Positions 1 through 7,814 of a stretch of DNA of 64,000 nt are shown here, piece by piece. Position 1 is the stretch's first letter, and each line of letters begins with the position of its first letter. The DNA is from Streptomyces typhae (lineage in GTDB: Bacteria > Actinomycetota > Actinomycetes > Streptomycetales > Streptomycetaceae). Where the stretch lies: positions 1-64,000 of the forward strand of contig NZ_WPNZ01000014.1 of assembly GCF_009755605.1 (NCBI RefSeq), in the 5' to 3' direction. The notes under the pieces are model-generated. The model made no database searches. It had not been told where the DNA came from and saw only the letters and a program-made list of their open reading frames with translations. The translations under genes were made by a program, and so were the position numbers.

Positions 1-498
1 GGGGCGCTCGGCGCGCCGGCCACGGGCGGTCCCGGCCGAGGCTCCGGCGTCCCCCGCAGCCCCTGCGGCCCCCACGTTCCCTGCTGCCCCTGTGCCCCCT
101 GTGTCCCCCGTGTCCTCGACCGGCTCGGCCCTGCGCGCCGGTGCGGGGCGCAGCCGCGGGCGGGGCACGGCGCGGCGCAGGCGGCCCGGTTCAGGGACGA
201 CGCGGCGCAGCCGGGCCGACGTCGACGACGGCACGTCGGACGCGTCGGGGATGGCGGCGGACACGTCGTCGGGGTTGTCGGCCGCCGCGTCGACGAGGTC
301 GTCGGGCGAGCCGAGGCGGTCCAGGATGCGGCGGACCGCGGCCGGGCTGTCGGCGGCGCCGGCGCGGCGGCGGTCGATCTCGCCGCGCAGCCCCGAGACC
401 AGCCGCATCCGCGTGCCGGACGGCAGTTGACGCTGCTGGGCCACGTCGCCGACGCGGCTCAGGTAGTCGAAGACGAGCTGGTCGCTCTCGATCCCCAC
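1..498 (-). CDS. Hypothetical HAAS-like helical protein, 3' end cut by the window
   Basis: The GTG start at 498 has a GGAGGG ribosome site 6 bases upstream, and the frame stays open to the window edge (166 codons seen). The first 75 residues form a charged helical domain (MGIESDQLVFDYLSRVGDVA, then repeated R-x-L-x-x-E-I-D-R motifs). This resembles HAAS-type signalling domains, which often sit at the N-terminus of small actinobacterial membrane or regulatory proteins. From about residue 80 the sequence becomes Arg/Pro/Gly-rich and low in complexity. The missing C-terminus could hold membrane segments. The HAAS assignment is pattern recognition only, and no function is claimed. Confidence 0.6.
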   Translation of the reverse strand, partial: MGIESDQLVFDYLSRVGDVAQQRQLPSGTRMRLVSGLRGEIDRRRAGAADSPAAVRRILDRLGSPDDLVDAAADNPDDVSAAIPDASDVPSSTSARLRRVVPEPGRLRRAVPRPRLRPAPARRAEPVEDTGDTGGTGAAGNVGAAGAAGDAGASAGTARGRRAERP

Positions 499-770
499 GA
501 AGTTCCCTCCGGGGCTGCGGTGTTGTGGGCCCGGACCTCGACGTTACCGTGATCCGCCGCGCCGGGCCCCCTCGTGTCCGGGGAGATCATCCACACTCGC
601 CGCCCGGCCCTTCCCGGTCCTTGTGTCACAGAACGTCGACAGCGGTGCCCGGCCGCCAACCGAACACACGTCTCCCGCAATCTTCTTGGGCGTCCGACGC
701 CCCTGACCGCTGACAGTTGCCTGTACGTGTACCTGTGCCTGTACCTGTGCCTGCCGAGGAGACATCTGCC

Positions 771-1712
771 ATGCCCGCGACATCCTCTTCCGCGTTCCGC
801 CGTCTCCGTGGCCGGGCCACGGGGCTCGCCGTGGCCGGTACGGCCCTCGCGCTCGTCGCCTCGGTCCCGGCGACGGCCCTGACCGCGCAGACGGCGACCG
901 AGCGGGCGACGTCCGTGGCCGCGGCGGCCGACCCGGTGTCCGTGCTCAAGTACAAGGCGTCGGAGCGTAAGGAAGCTCTCGCGTACTGGACGCCCGCCCG
1001 GATGAAGGCCGTCGGGCGGTCCGTGGACCTCGGTCCGACCGGGCCGAAGGCCAAGCCGTGGGAGGGCCCCGAGCTGAAGACCGTGGGGCGGCTGTTCTTC
1101 GTCAACTCGACGGGCGCGGACACGTGGTGCACGGCCACCGCCGTGAAGAGCGACAACCGCTCCACCGTGATGACGGCCGCCCACTGCGTACGCCGGGGCT
1201 CCTCCCCCTGGAACACCAATACGACGATGGTGTTCGCTCCCGGCTACCACCAGGGCAAGGCGCCGCACGGCGTGTTCCCCGTCCGCCAGGCTGCGACCCC
1301 GCGCGCGTGGGAGACGGAGTCCACCGACGACCTGGCCGCGCTCGTCGTCTCCCCCGACAAGAACGGCAAGAAGCTCACCGACGTCGTGGGAGGCCGTGCG
1401 GTCGCCTTCAACCGTCCCGTCGGCGGCACCGTCTCCGCCCTCGGCTACTCCGCCACCCGCCCCCAGCGCGGCGAGTCGCTGCTGCGCTGCGTCGGCAAGG
1501 CCAAGAAGGACCAGGGCACGCAGTCCATCCCCTGCGACATGAGCGGCGGCTCCAGCGGCGGCCCCTGGTTCGCCGACTTCAGCGCCGCCACCGGCAGGGG
1601 GACCCTCATCTCCGTCAACAGCTCGCTCGACTCGCTGGAGCCGACGAAGATGTTCGGGGAGATCTTCGGTTCGCTGGCGAAGAAGGTGTACGACAAGGCG
1701 CGCAGCGCCTGA
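771..1712 (+). CDS. Secreted trypsin-like serine protease (S1/V8-like)
   Basis: A 313-residue exported peptidase. A signal sequence covers about residues 1-42: an Arg-rich n-region (FRRLRGR), a hydrophobic core (LAVAGTALALVASV) and an ATA-like cleavage area. The catalytic triad is readable: His138 in TAAHC, an Asp in the STDDLAAL segment near 186, and Ser262 in MSGGSSGGPW. Cys120/Cys139 and Cys240/Cys255 are placed to form the usual disulphides. GSSGG rather than GDSGG is typical of the glutamyl-endopeptidase/V8 branch, so cleavage after acidic residues is possible but inferred. I chose the ATG at 771 (GAGGAG nine bases upstream) over an earlier GTG whose translation is a Val-Pro repeat. The gene is monocistronic and a strong hairpin follows it. 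Confidence 0.9.
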   Translation: MPATSSSAFRRLRGRATGLAVAGTALALVASVPATALTAQTATERATSVAAAADPVSVLKYKASERKEALAYWTPARMKAVGRSVDLGPTGPKAKPWEGPELKTVGRLFFVNSTGADTWCTATAVKSDNRSTVMTAAHCVRRGSSPWNTNTTMVFAPGYHQGKAPHGVFPVRQAATPRAWETESTDDLAALVVSPDKNGKKLTDVVGGRAVAFNRPVGGTVSALGYSATRPQRGESLLRCVGKAKKDQGTQSIPCDMSGGSSGGPWFADFSAATGRGTLISVNSSLDSLEPTKMFGEIFGSLAKKVYDKARSA

Positions 1713-1735
1713 CGGCGGGTCGGGCGGGGTACGGC

Positions 1736-1772
1736 GGTGTGGCGTCACCGGGTGTTCCGGTGATGCCACACC
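1736..1772 (+). terminator. Strong hairpin after the protease gene
   Basis: Arms of 16 bases (GGTGTGGCGTCACCGG and CCGGTGATGCCACACC) pair with one G-T-type mismatch around a 5-base loop. It starts 23 bases after the protease stop. There is no U-run, as is common for Streptomyces terminators. Because it lies between convergent genes it can act on both strands. Confidence 0.75.
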
Positions 1773-1773
1773 G

Positions 1774-1836
1774 CGTTCCGCGCACCGCGTTCCGCGCACC
1801 GCTTCCCGCGTTCCGCGTACGGCGTTCCGCTGTCTT
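1774..1836. repeat. Short CGTTCCGCG-type tandem repeat
   Basis: The motif CGTTCCGCGCAC and near copies (CGTTCCGCG, CTTCCCGCG, CGTTCCGCG, CGTTCCGCT) recur five to six times between the terminator and the convergent small gene. It has no coding potential in its own right. Confidence 0.6.
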
Positions 1837-1840
1837 CGGT

Positions 1841-2101
1841 TCAGTCCCCGATCGCGAGGCCCCGCTGGCGCTGTCTGTGCAGCCTGCCGACGGCCACCAG
1901 TTGCCTGTGCTCCCACTCCGTGGCCGGGCGCAGCCGGTAGAAGGCCACCCGCCACTCCATTCCCGTCGGACGGGACAGTTCCACGTACAGCCCGTCGACG
2001 AGGCGTACGACGGCGGGCATCTGATACACCCGGTCGAAGACCACCATGCCGCCGGACAGTTCCTGCGGCGACGCGAACATCCCTGACACCGGCGCGGTCA
2101 T
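1841..2101 (-). CDS. Small conserved hypothetical protein (86 aa)
   Basis: An 86-residue protein whose ATG overlaps the stop of the gene before it by four bases (ATGA at 2098-2101), so the two are translationally coupled. It reads as a small beta-rich protein (GGMVVFDRVYQMPAVVRLVDGLYVEL) followed by WRVAFYRLRPATEWEH and a basic tail. I see no signal peptide or membrane segment. Pairs like this are common beside HTH/DUF397 genes in Streptomyces, and here the pair is divergent from such a regulator. Function unknown. Confidence 0.75.
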   Translation of the reverse strand: MTAPVSGMFASPQELSGGMVVFDRVYQMPAVVRLVDGLYVELSRPTGMEWRVAFYRLRPATEWEHRQLVAVGRLHRQRQRGLAIGD

Positions 2102-2325
2102 CCCTTCGACGCCTTCCAGCTGCGCTCGTTCGCCACCGCGACGCGGGCGCTGAGCAGTTCTGTGGCGTCCACGGGTTCCACCCGTGCCGGGTCCGCGTCC
2201 CACTCCTTGCCGCCCGCCAGGGGGCGTAGTTGTACGTAGGGGCCCTCATGGCCCATGACGTGTCCGAGGGCGCCGGTCTTGCCGTCCCTGACGGTGCTGC
2301 CGAGCGCGGGCTTGGCTGGGTACAT
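2098..2325 (-). CDS. Small conserved hypothetical protein (75 aa)
   Basis: A 75-residue soluble protein. The ATG at 2325 was chosen because GGAGGTGGAG lies just upstream; longer upstream ORF versions have no ribosome site. The N-terminal half (GSTVRDGKTGALGHVMG) looks like a small beta-barrel or KOW-like turn, and the C-terminal half is helical. It is first in a two-gene unit with the overlapping gene at 1841-2101 and divergent from the HTH regulator at 2510; the spacer between them should hold both promoters. Function not known. Confidence 0.75.
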   Translation of the reverse strand: MYPAKPALGSTVRDGKTGALGHVMGHEGPYVQLRPLAGGKEWDADPARVEPVDATELLSARVAVANERSWKASKG

Positions 2326-2509
2326 CCGCTCCACCTCCCGGGTCCGGACCCGCTCCGCAGGAAGTCCTGTGCGGAGCGCGACGGTTGGGCTACCGTGCGT
2401 ATTCCGGGTACTTCGAGCATGACCGGGGATTCGGGGGTGAATACCGCCGACCGGCTGTAGTTCCGGGGCGTACGGGGGTAGTTCCGCATCTGCCGTGGAG
2501 GAGACCGTC

Positions 2510-3352
2510 ATGCCGCCCAGGCGCGCAGTCACTGGCCGTAGCCAGGAACCGAGGCTCCGCTTCGCGGAAGAGCTGCGCGCGTTGCGCGCGGGGCGCGGGG
2601 AGAGCCTGCGGCGCTTGGGGGAGGTGGTGGGGTGGGATCCGTCCCTCTTCGGGAAGATGGAGAAGGGGGAGACCCTGGGCGGGCCCGAGGTCGCCGAAGC
2701 CCTGGACCAGCATTACGGTACGGCTGGCTTCCTGCTCACGCTGTGGGAGCTGGCGCTGGGCGACCCCACGCAGTTCAAGGAGCGGTACCGGCGGTACATG
2801 GCCCTTGAGGCCGAGGCGGTGAGCCTGTGGCACTACGCGGTGAGCGTGCTCCCGGGCTTGTTGCAGACGGAAGCGTATGCGCACACGCTGCTCGCCGCAG
2901 GTGGCCTCAAGGGCGATGAGCTGACCAAGCAGGTCGCCGCACGACTGGGACGGAGCGAGTTGCTGGCCGGGGAGGACCCACCCAGCTTCCGATCCATCCT
3001 GTCCGAGGCCGTCTTGCGGACACCGCTGGGGGATCATACGCAGTGGCGGCAGCAGTTGGAGCACCTGTTGGCGATGAGCGAACGGCAGAACGTGAAGATC
3101 CACGTCGTCGAGCAGTCCGTTGGGCTCCACGCCCTGACCAACACGCACACCATGTTCCTGCGGACCATGGACGCACGCACGGTCGCCTGGGTGGAGACCG
3201 GCTACTCGGGGGACTTGGTAGAGGAGACGGCCCCCGTCGAACGACTGCAACTCAGCTACGATTCCGTGCGCGATCTGGCCCTGTCCCCGGCCGCCTCCCG
3301 GAAGTTCATCGCGGAGATGTTGGAGGAAGCACCTTGCGTTCCATCGACCTGA
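2510..3352 (+). CDS. XRE-family HTH regulator with DUF5753
   Basis: A 280-residue protein. An N-terminal helix-turn-helix (residues about 15-70: FAEELRALRAGRGESLRRLGEVVGWDPSLFGKMEKGE) is followed by a DUF5753 domain (about 90-270, LEAEAVSLWHYAVSVLPGLLQTEAYA through the VERLQLSYDSVRDLALSPAAS end). Such proteins pair with a DUF397 protein encoded next door, as in the WhiJ/AbaA-type systems of Streptomyces that affect development and antibiotic production. The ATG at 2510 is preferred over a GTG at 2495 because GGAGGAG lies directly in front of it. Its end overlaps the first DUF397 gene by 19 bases, so the two should be coupled. Confidence 0.92.
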   Translation: MPPRRAVTGRSQEPRLRFAEELRALRAGRGESLRRLGEVVGWDPSLFGKMEKGETLGGPEVAEALDQHYGTAGFLLTLWELALGDPTQFKERYRRYMALEAEAVSLWHYAVSVLPGLLQTEAYAHTLLAAGGLKGDELTKQVAARLGRSELLAGEDPPSFRSILSEAVLRTPLGDHTQWRQQLEHLLAMSERQNVKIHVVEQSVGLHALTNTHTMFLRTMDARTVAWVETGYSGDLVEETAPVERLQLSYDSVRDLALSPAASRKFIAEMLEEAPCVPST

Positions 3353-3612
3353 GCACTGCAACTTGGTGCAAGAGTTCGTACAGCAACCAGGACGGCGGCG
3401 AATGCGTGGAGGTCTCCCCCGACTTCCTGGACGCCGCCGCCTGGCGCAAGGGCAGCCACAGCAACCAGGACGGCGGCCAGTGCATAGAAATCACCCACGA
3501 CTTCGAAGGCCTCGTCCCCATACGCGACAGCAAGAATCCCGCCGGACCGGCGCTGATCCTCTCGGCCCCCGCCTGGGGCGCCTTCGTCGACGGCGTCAAG
3601 GCGGGCGGCTGA
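3334..3612 (+). CDS. DUF397 protein with two N-terminal modules
   Basis: A 92-residue protein starting at a TTG (GGAGGAAG upstream), overlapping the HTH gene end by 19 bases. A usual DUF397 protein is about 60 residues with one W-x-K-S-S-x-S-N...GG-x-C-V-E-V module followed by VRDSKnPxGPAL...W-x-x-F. Here the first module occurs twice (TWCKSSYSNQDGGECVEV and AWRKGSHSNQDGGQCIEI), then the ending PIRDSKNPAGPALILSAPAW. The first module has Cys where the others have Arg. It is the expected small partner of the DUF5753 regulator; a direct contact is inferred from related systems. Confidence 0.85.
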   Translation: MRSIDLSTATWCKSSYSNQDGGECVEVSPDFLDAAAWRKGSHSNQDGGQCIEITHDFEGLVPIRDSKNPAGPALILSAPAWGAFVDGVKAGG

Positions 3613-3642
3613 CGCCTGACGCCTGACGCGGGAAGGAGTGCC

Positions 3643-3999
3643 ATGCGCACCGTCGACCTGAGTAGCACAACATGGCGCAGGAGTTCGTACAGCAACTCGG
3701 ACGGGGGCGCGTGCGTCGAGGTCTCCCACGACTTCCTTGCTCTCGCCTCCTGGCGCAAAAGCAGCCACAGCAACTCGTCCGGTGGCGAATGCGTCGAGAT
3801 CTCGCACGACTTCCTGGACGCCGCCGCTTGGCGCAAGAGCAGCTACAGCAACCCTGACGGCGGCCAGTGCCTGGAACTCACTCACGACTTCGAAGGCATC
3901 GTCCCCATACGCGACAGCAAGAACCCCGCCGGACCGGCGCTGATCCTCTCGGCCCCCGCCTGGTCGACCTTCCTCAACGGCGTCAAAGCAGGCGGCTGA
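3643..3999 (+). CDS. DUF397 protein with three N-terminal modules
   Basis: A 118-residue protein, second of three tandem DUF397 genes (GGGAAGGAG ribosome site before the ATG). It carries three copies of the W-R-K-S-S-x-S-N module (starting near residues 11, 42 and 67, the first and third with SYSN, the second with SHSN) before one C-terminal VPIRDSKNPAGPAL ending. Near-identical DNA in the three genes, including the 3' third, points to recent duplication or gene conversion. It is twice the usual family length. The role is presumably as partner or anti-partner of the DUF5753 regulator upstream. Confidence 0.85.
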   Translation: MRTVDLSSTTWRRSSYSNSDGGACVEVSHDFLALASWRKSSHSNSSGGECVEISHDFLDAAAWRKSSYSNPDGGQCLELTHDFEGIVPIRDSKNPAGPALILSAPAWSTFLNGVKAGG

Positions 4000-4020
4000 C
4001 GCGGGAAGGAGTGCAGTGCC

Positions 4021-4317
4021 ATGCGCACCGTCGACCTGAGTAGCGCAACATGGCGCAGGAGTTCATACAGCAACTCTGACGGCGGCGAATGCGTGGAGGT
4101 CTCCCCCGACTTCCTGGACGCCGCCACATGGCGCAAAAGCAGCCACAGCAACCAAGACGGCGGCGCATGCCTAGAAGTCGCCGTCAACAGCCCAGGGGCC
4201 GTCGTGCCCGTACGCGACAGCAAGAACCCCGCCGGACCGGCGCTGATCCTCTCGGCCCCCGCCTGGGGGGCCTTCCTCGGGAGTGTCAAGGCGGGGGGCG
4301 GCAGGCGACAGGCCTAG
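4021..4317 (+). CDS. DUF397 protein with two N-terminal modules
   Basis: A 98-residue protein, third of the array, with the same GGGAAGGAG leader and near-identical first 20 residues (MRTVDLSSATWRRSSYSNSD). Two W-x-K-S-S modules precede the ending VPVRDSKNPAGPALILSAPAWGAFL, then a short basic tail GGGRRQA. After the second module the sequence differs from its sisters (CLEVAVNSPGAVVPVRDSK), closer to a normal DUF397 join, so this copy may be the ancestral form. It ends 49 bases before the helicase-like gene. Confidence 0.85.
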   Translation: MRTVDLSSATWRRSSYSNSDGGECVEVSPDFLDAATWRKSSHSNQDGGACLEVAVNSPGAVVPVRDSKNPAGPALILSAPAWGAFLGSVKAGGGRRQA

Positions 4318-4366
4318 CGGAGGCGCCCGCGCCCGGCCCGGCGGGCGAACCGCTACCGTGGCCAGG

Positions 4367-6823
4367 ATGAGCACCCCGGACGCACCCCGTTCCCTGGCGG
4401 AAGCCCTCCGGGCGTGCGACGACGCGGCCATGGTCGCGTTGTTGCGGGCCCGGCCCGACCTCCTGACGCCGGTTCCGAACGATCTGACGCAGCTGGCGAC
4501 GCGCGCGGGCACGCGCGCGTCCGTCGTGCGCGCCCTGGAGCGGCTCGACCGGTTCACGCAGCAGGTCGCTGAGGCCCTCGCGGTGGCGCCGGAACCGGCC
4601 ACGTACGGGGAGCTGCTCGGCCTGGTGGCGGGCGACGACGAACCGGACGGGGTGCGGGACGCCCTGGACCGGGCCCTGGGCACACTGCGCGGGCAGGCGC
4701 TGGTGTGGGGCGGCGGCGACAGGTTCCGCCTGGTGCGGACCGCGAGGGAGCTGCTCGCGCCGACCCCGCAGCGGCCGTCGCCGACGGGCCTCGGGCCGAC
4801 CGTCGGTGAGGCGATGGCGGGGATGTCGCCGGGCCGCGTACAGAGCCTGGTGACGGCGGCGGGCCTCGCGGCGACGCACGACGCGGTGTCGGCGGTGGAG
4901 GCGCTGACGGCACTGTTCACCGACCGCAAGCGGATGGCGGCGCTCCTGGACGAGGCGCCCCCGGAGTCCGTGGAGGTGCTGTCGCGGCTCGTGTGGGGGC
5001 CGCCGTACGGGCAGGTCACCGCCGAACCGGCGGGACATCTGCGCTGGCTCATCGACCGGGGCCTGCTCCTGCCGACGGCGCCGGGGACGGTGGTGCTGCC
5101 GCGCGAAGTGGCGCTGCATCTGCGCGGGGGCCGCGCCCACCACGTACTGGAGGCGGTCGCGCCGCCCGTTGTGGCCGCACGCGAACACCGTCCACAGGTT
5201 GTGGACAACACCGCGGCGGGCCAGGCGCACATGGCGCTCGCCACCGTCGAGGAGCTCCTGAAGGACTGGGACGAGGGCGGGCCCGCGGTGCTGCGCGCGG
5301 GCGGCCTGAGCGTGCGCGACCTGAAGCGGACCGCGGTGGCCCTGGACGTACCGGAGCCGCAGGCGGCGTTCTGGGTGGAGCTCGCCTACTCGGCGGGACT
5401 GCTCGCGGCCGACGGCGAGGCCGACGAGCGGTACGCGGCGACACCCGCCTACGACACCTGGCAGGAGCTGCCGGTCGCCGAGCGGTGGACGCGGCTCGCC
5501 ACCGCGTGGCTGGCCGGGACCCGCACGGCGGGCCTGGTCGGCGGGCGGGACAGCAAGGACCGGACGCTGTCCGCGCTCGGCCCCGGCCTGGACCGCTCCG
5601 CCGCACCCGAGGTGCGCACACGCGTGCTCGGGCTGCTCGCCGAACTGCCCGAGGGCGCGGCGCCCGACGCGGAATCGGTCCAGGCCCGGCTCCGCTGGGA
5701 GCGGCCCCCCGGCACGGGCGCCTCCGACCTGCGCTCCCGCCTCGCGCACTGGACCCTGGAGGAGGCCGAACTCCTCGGCGTCACGGGCCGCGGCGCCCTG
5801 TCCGCCCACGGCCGTGCGCTCCTGGCCGAAGGCCTTGATCAGCACTCGCCGTCCCCCGGGAGTGGTGGAGCGGGGACCGGCGCCGCGGGTGAGCGCGCGG
5901 CCCGGCTGCTCGCGCCGCTCCTGCCCGAGCCCCTCGACCACGTGCTGCTGCAAGCCGACCTCACCGCCGTCGCGCCCGGACCGCTGCGACGGCCCCTCGC
6001 CGACGCCCTCGCGGTGCTCGCCGACATCGAGTCCAAGGGCGGCGCGACCGTGTACCGGTTCACGCCCGGCTCCGTACGACGAGCACTCGACGCCGGACAG
6101 AGCGCCTCCGACCTGCACGCCTTCCTCACCGCGCACTCCCGGACACCCGTGCCGCAGCCCCTGTCGTACCTGATCGACGACGTGGCGCGGAAACACGGCC
6201 ATCTGCGCATCGGCGCCGCCTCCGCCTACGTACGCTGCGACGACGAGGGCGTGCTCAATGAAATCCTCGCCGACAGGCGGGGCGAAGGGCTGCGACTGCG
6301 GCGGCTGGCGCCGACCGTGCTCGCCACCCCCGCCGACCCCGCGACCCTCCTCGAAGGGCTGCGCTCCATGGGCTTCGCGCCCTCCGCGGAGAGCGCCGAG
6401 GGCGACGTCCTCATCACCCGCGCGCACAGCCACCGCACCCCGCCGCGCACCGCGCCCGAACCCGTGCCGGACGGGCCGCCGCTGCCCGACGCCACCCTCC
6501 TCGGCGCCGCCGTCCGCGCCATCCGCGCCGGCGACCTCGCCTCGACGGCACCGCGCAAGGAAGCGCCCACCGCCGCCCCCGGCGAACTGCCCCGCACCAC
6601 CGCCGCCGAGACCCTCGCCACCATGCAGGCGGCCGTCCTCACCGGCGAGGCCCTGTGGATCGGCTACGTCAACGCCGAGGGCGCCGCCAGCCAGCGCGTC
6701 ATCGCGCCCGTCCGCGTCGAGGGCGGCTTCGTCACCGCGTACGACCACACGGCCGACGAGGTCCGCACCTACCCGCTGCACCGCGTCACGGGCGTGGCGG
6801 AACTGGCGGACGAGGCGGGCTGA
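4367..6823 (+). CDS. Helicase-associated (XPB N-terminal-like) protein with WYL-like C-terminus
   Basis: An 818-residue soluble protein. The N-terminal third is helical and winged-helix-like (LAEALRACDDAAMVALLRARPDLL...TRASVVRALERLDRFTQQVAEAL). The central part matches the XPB/Ssl2-like helicase N-terminal family (PLLPEPLDHVLLQADLTAVAPGPL, then RRALDAGQSASDLHAFLTAHSRTPVPQPLSYLIDDVAR). I see no Walker A or DEAD box, so it is probably not itself a helicase. The last 65 residues (EALWIGYVNAEGAASQRVIA...YDHTADEVRTYPLHRV) look like a WYL-type ligand/nucleic-acid sensing fold. It probably serves DNA damage response together with the XPB helicase at 9956. The ATG at 4367 is chosen although its ribosome site is weak; a GTG at 4358 is the alternative. 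Confidence 0.82.
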   Translation: MSTPDAPRSLAEALRACDDAAMVALLRARPDLLTPVPNDLTQLATRAGTRASVVRALERLDRFTQQVAEALAVAPEPATYGELLGLVAGDDEPDGVRDALDRALGTLRGQALVWGGGDRFRLVRTARELLAPTPQRPSPTGLGPTVGEAMAGMSPGRVQSLVTAAGLAATHDAVSAVEALTALFTDRKRMAALLDEAPPESVEVLSRLVWGPPYGQVTAEPAGHLRWLIDRGLLLPTAPGTVVLPREVALHLRGGRAHHVLEAVAPPVVAAREHRPQVVDNTAAGQAHMALATVEELLKDWDEGGPAVLRAGGLSVRDLKRTAVALDVPEPQAAFWVELAYSAGLLAADGEADERYAATPAYDTWQELPVAERWTRLATAWLAGTRTAGLVGGRDSKDRTLSALGPGLDRSAAPEVRTRVLGLLAELPEGAAPDAESVQARLRWERPPGTGASDLRSRLAHWTLEEAELLGVTGRGALSAHGRALLAEGLDQHSPSPGSGGAGTGAAGERAARLLAPLLPEPLDHVLLQADLTAVAPGPLRRPLADALAVLADIESKGGATVYRFTPGSVRRALDAGQSASDLHAFLTAHSRTPVPQPLSYLIDDVARKHGHLRIGAASAYVRCDDEGVLNEILADRRGEGLRLRRLAPTVLATPADPATLLEGLRSMGFAPSAESAEGDVLITRAHSHRTPPRTAPEPVPDGPPLPDATLLGAAVRAIRAGDLASTAPRKEAPTAAPGELPRTTAAETLATMQAAVLTGEALWIGYVNAEGAASQRVIAPVRVEGGFVTAYDHTADEVRTYPLHRVTGVAELADEAG

Positions 6824-7610
6824 CCACGGGCCCCGGCAGGGGCGTGCCGCCGGGTCCGGCCGGTTCCGGCAGGGGCGTGCCGCCGGACCTGGCCGGTTCC
6901 GGCAGGGGCGTGCCCCCGGGCCTGGCCGGGTCCGGCCGCCGCGTCCAGCGGTGCCACCAGTGGTGGCGCCGCGGGTGCAGCGCGCGGCCCAGGCGCCGCC
7001 CGGCCAGGAGATAGCCGATCAGCGCACCGGCCGTGTTCAGCAGGACGTCGTCGATGTCGAAGGCCCGCCCGGTGACGAGGACGCCCTGCGCGCTCTCCAC
7101 CATCAGCATCACCAGGGCCGTCACCGCGGCGACCCGCACCAGGCCGCGCGCCCTCGGCATCAGCATCGGGAGCAGCACACCGAAGGGCACACCGAGCAGG
7201 ACGTTGCCGCCGATCTGCTTGATCGTGTCCTTGAAGTCGGGCTGGTCCAGATAGGCGCTGATGGAGTCGCCGGGGCGCAGGTTGGTGTGGGTGAGGTCCG
7301 TGGACCCCGGCGAGGGCACCAGGGTGGCCCTGGCCAGCAGCACGGCGAACCCGACCATGCAGACGAAGCTGACCAGGAGGACCAGGCCGCGGGCGAGCAG
7401 CGCGGTGCGGGTGCCGCGCTGGAGCGGCGGCACCGCGCTCTTGTCGTGACCGTGACCGTCACCGGGCGCCGCGCTCTTTCCGCGACCGTGACCGTCACTG
7501 TGACCGTCTTCGGGCGCCGCGCTCTTCCCGCGACCGTGACCGTCACCGTGACCGTCTTCGGGCTCAAGGCCCTTCTCGTAACCGTGCTCTTGCGTCGGCT
7601 CGGCAGTCAT
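6786..7610 (-). CDS. VanZ-like integral membrane protein with low-complexity tails
   Basis: A 274-residue protein. The first 65 residues are His/Gly/Asp-rich with a repeated DGHGxGHGRGKSAAP unit. Four predicted membrane helices follow (LLARGLVLLVSFVCMVGFAVLL; IGGNVLLGVPFGVLLPML; VAAVTALVMLMVESAQ; DVLLNTAGALIGYLLAG). The segment N-x-L-L-G-V-P-F-G...ESxQ...G-R-A-x-D-x-D-D-V-L-L-N-T-x-G-x-x-x-G is the VanZ-family signature. The C-terminal 50 residues are a PGGTPLPEPA repeat that overlaps the convergent helicase-like gene by 38 bases. VanZ relatives affect glycopeptide or lipid-target sensitivity in other bacteria; the role here is unknown. Confidence 0.85.
   Translation of the reverse strand: MTAEPTQEHGYEKGLEPEDGHGDGHGRGKSAAPEDGHSDGHGRGKSAAPGDGHGHDKSAVPPLQRGTRTALLARGLVLLVSFVCMVGFAVLLARATLVPSPGSTDLTHTNLRPGDSISAYLDQPDFKDTIKQIGGNVLLGVPFGVLLPMLMPRARGLVRVAAVTALVMLMVESAQGVLVTGRAFDIDDVLLNTAGALIGYLLAGRRLGRALHPRRHHWWHRWTRRPDPARPGGTPLPEPARSGGTPLPEPAGPGGTPLPGPVVSPPRPPVPPRP
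6829..6939. repeat. Tandem 33-bp repeat at the 3' end of the VanZ-like gene
   Basis: About three copies of a GC-rich unit containing GGCAGGGGCGTGCCGCCGG with a CCTGGCCGG spacer. In the minus-strand gene it encodes the PGGTPLPEPA repeats. Copies differ by a few bases. Confidence 0.75.
7438..7572. repeat. ACCGTGACCGTCAC simple repeat inside the VanZ-like gene
   Basis: Runs of GACCGTGACCGTCAC alternate with GGGCGCCGCGCTCTT. On the minus strand they encode the His/Gly/Asp-rich N-terminal repeats of the VanZ-like protein. The period-6 and longer-period structure suggests growth by slippage. Confidence 0.7.
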
Positions 7611-7814
7611 ACCCCCCGGATACCCCCGACCACGCGACGTAGCGGAGCCGTTCGGGAGAGCGGGGTTCACCGGGAGGAGAACCCCGCCCGGCGCACGCCC
7701 AGGCGCGCCAGGCGCGTCGCGCCACCCCGCCCGGAGCCCCGTGCCCCGGCCCGTCCGGACCACCTTCGGCGAACTCCCGCACGAGCACGGATCGTTACCC
7801 ATAGCCTACGTAGG

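Noticed and set aside
459..2489. Long minus-strand open frame over the protease gene
   Set aside because: It is the antisense of the protease, whose triad and signal peptide are clear. Its translation is Arg/Gly-rich with no domain; a GC-rich shadow.
6258..7814. Upstream extension of the kinase frame
   Set aside because: The frame is open through GC-rich and repeat DNA, over the VanZ-like gene on the other strand. The translation is repetitive and lacks a ribosome site; GTG 7815 is used.
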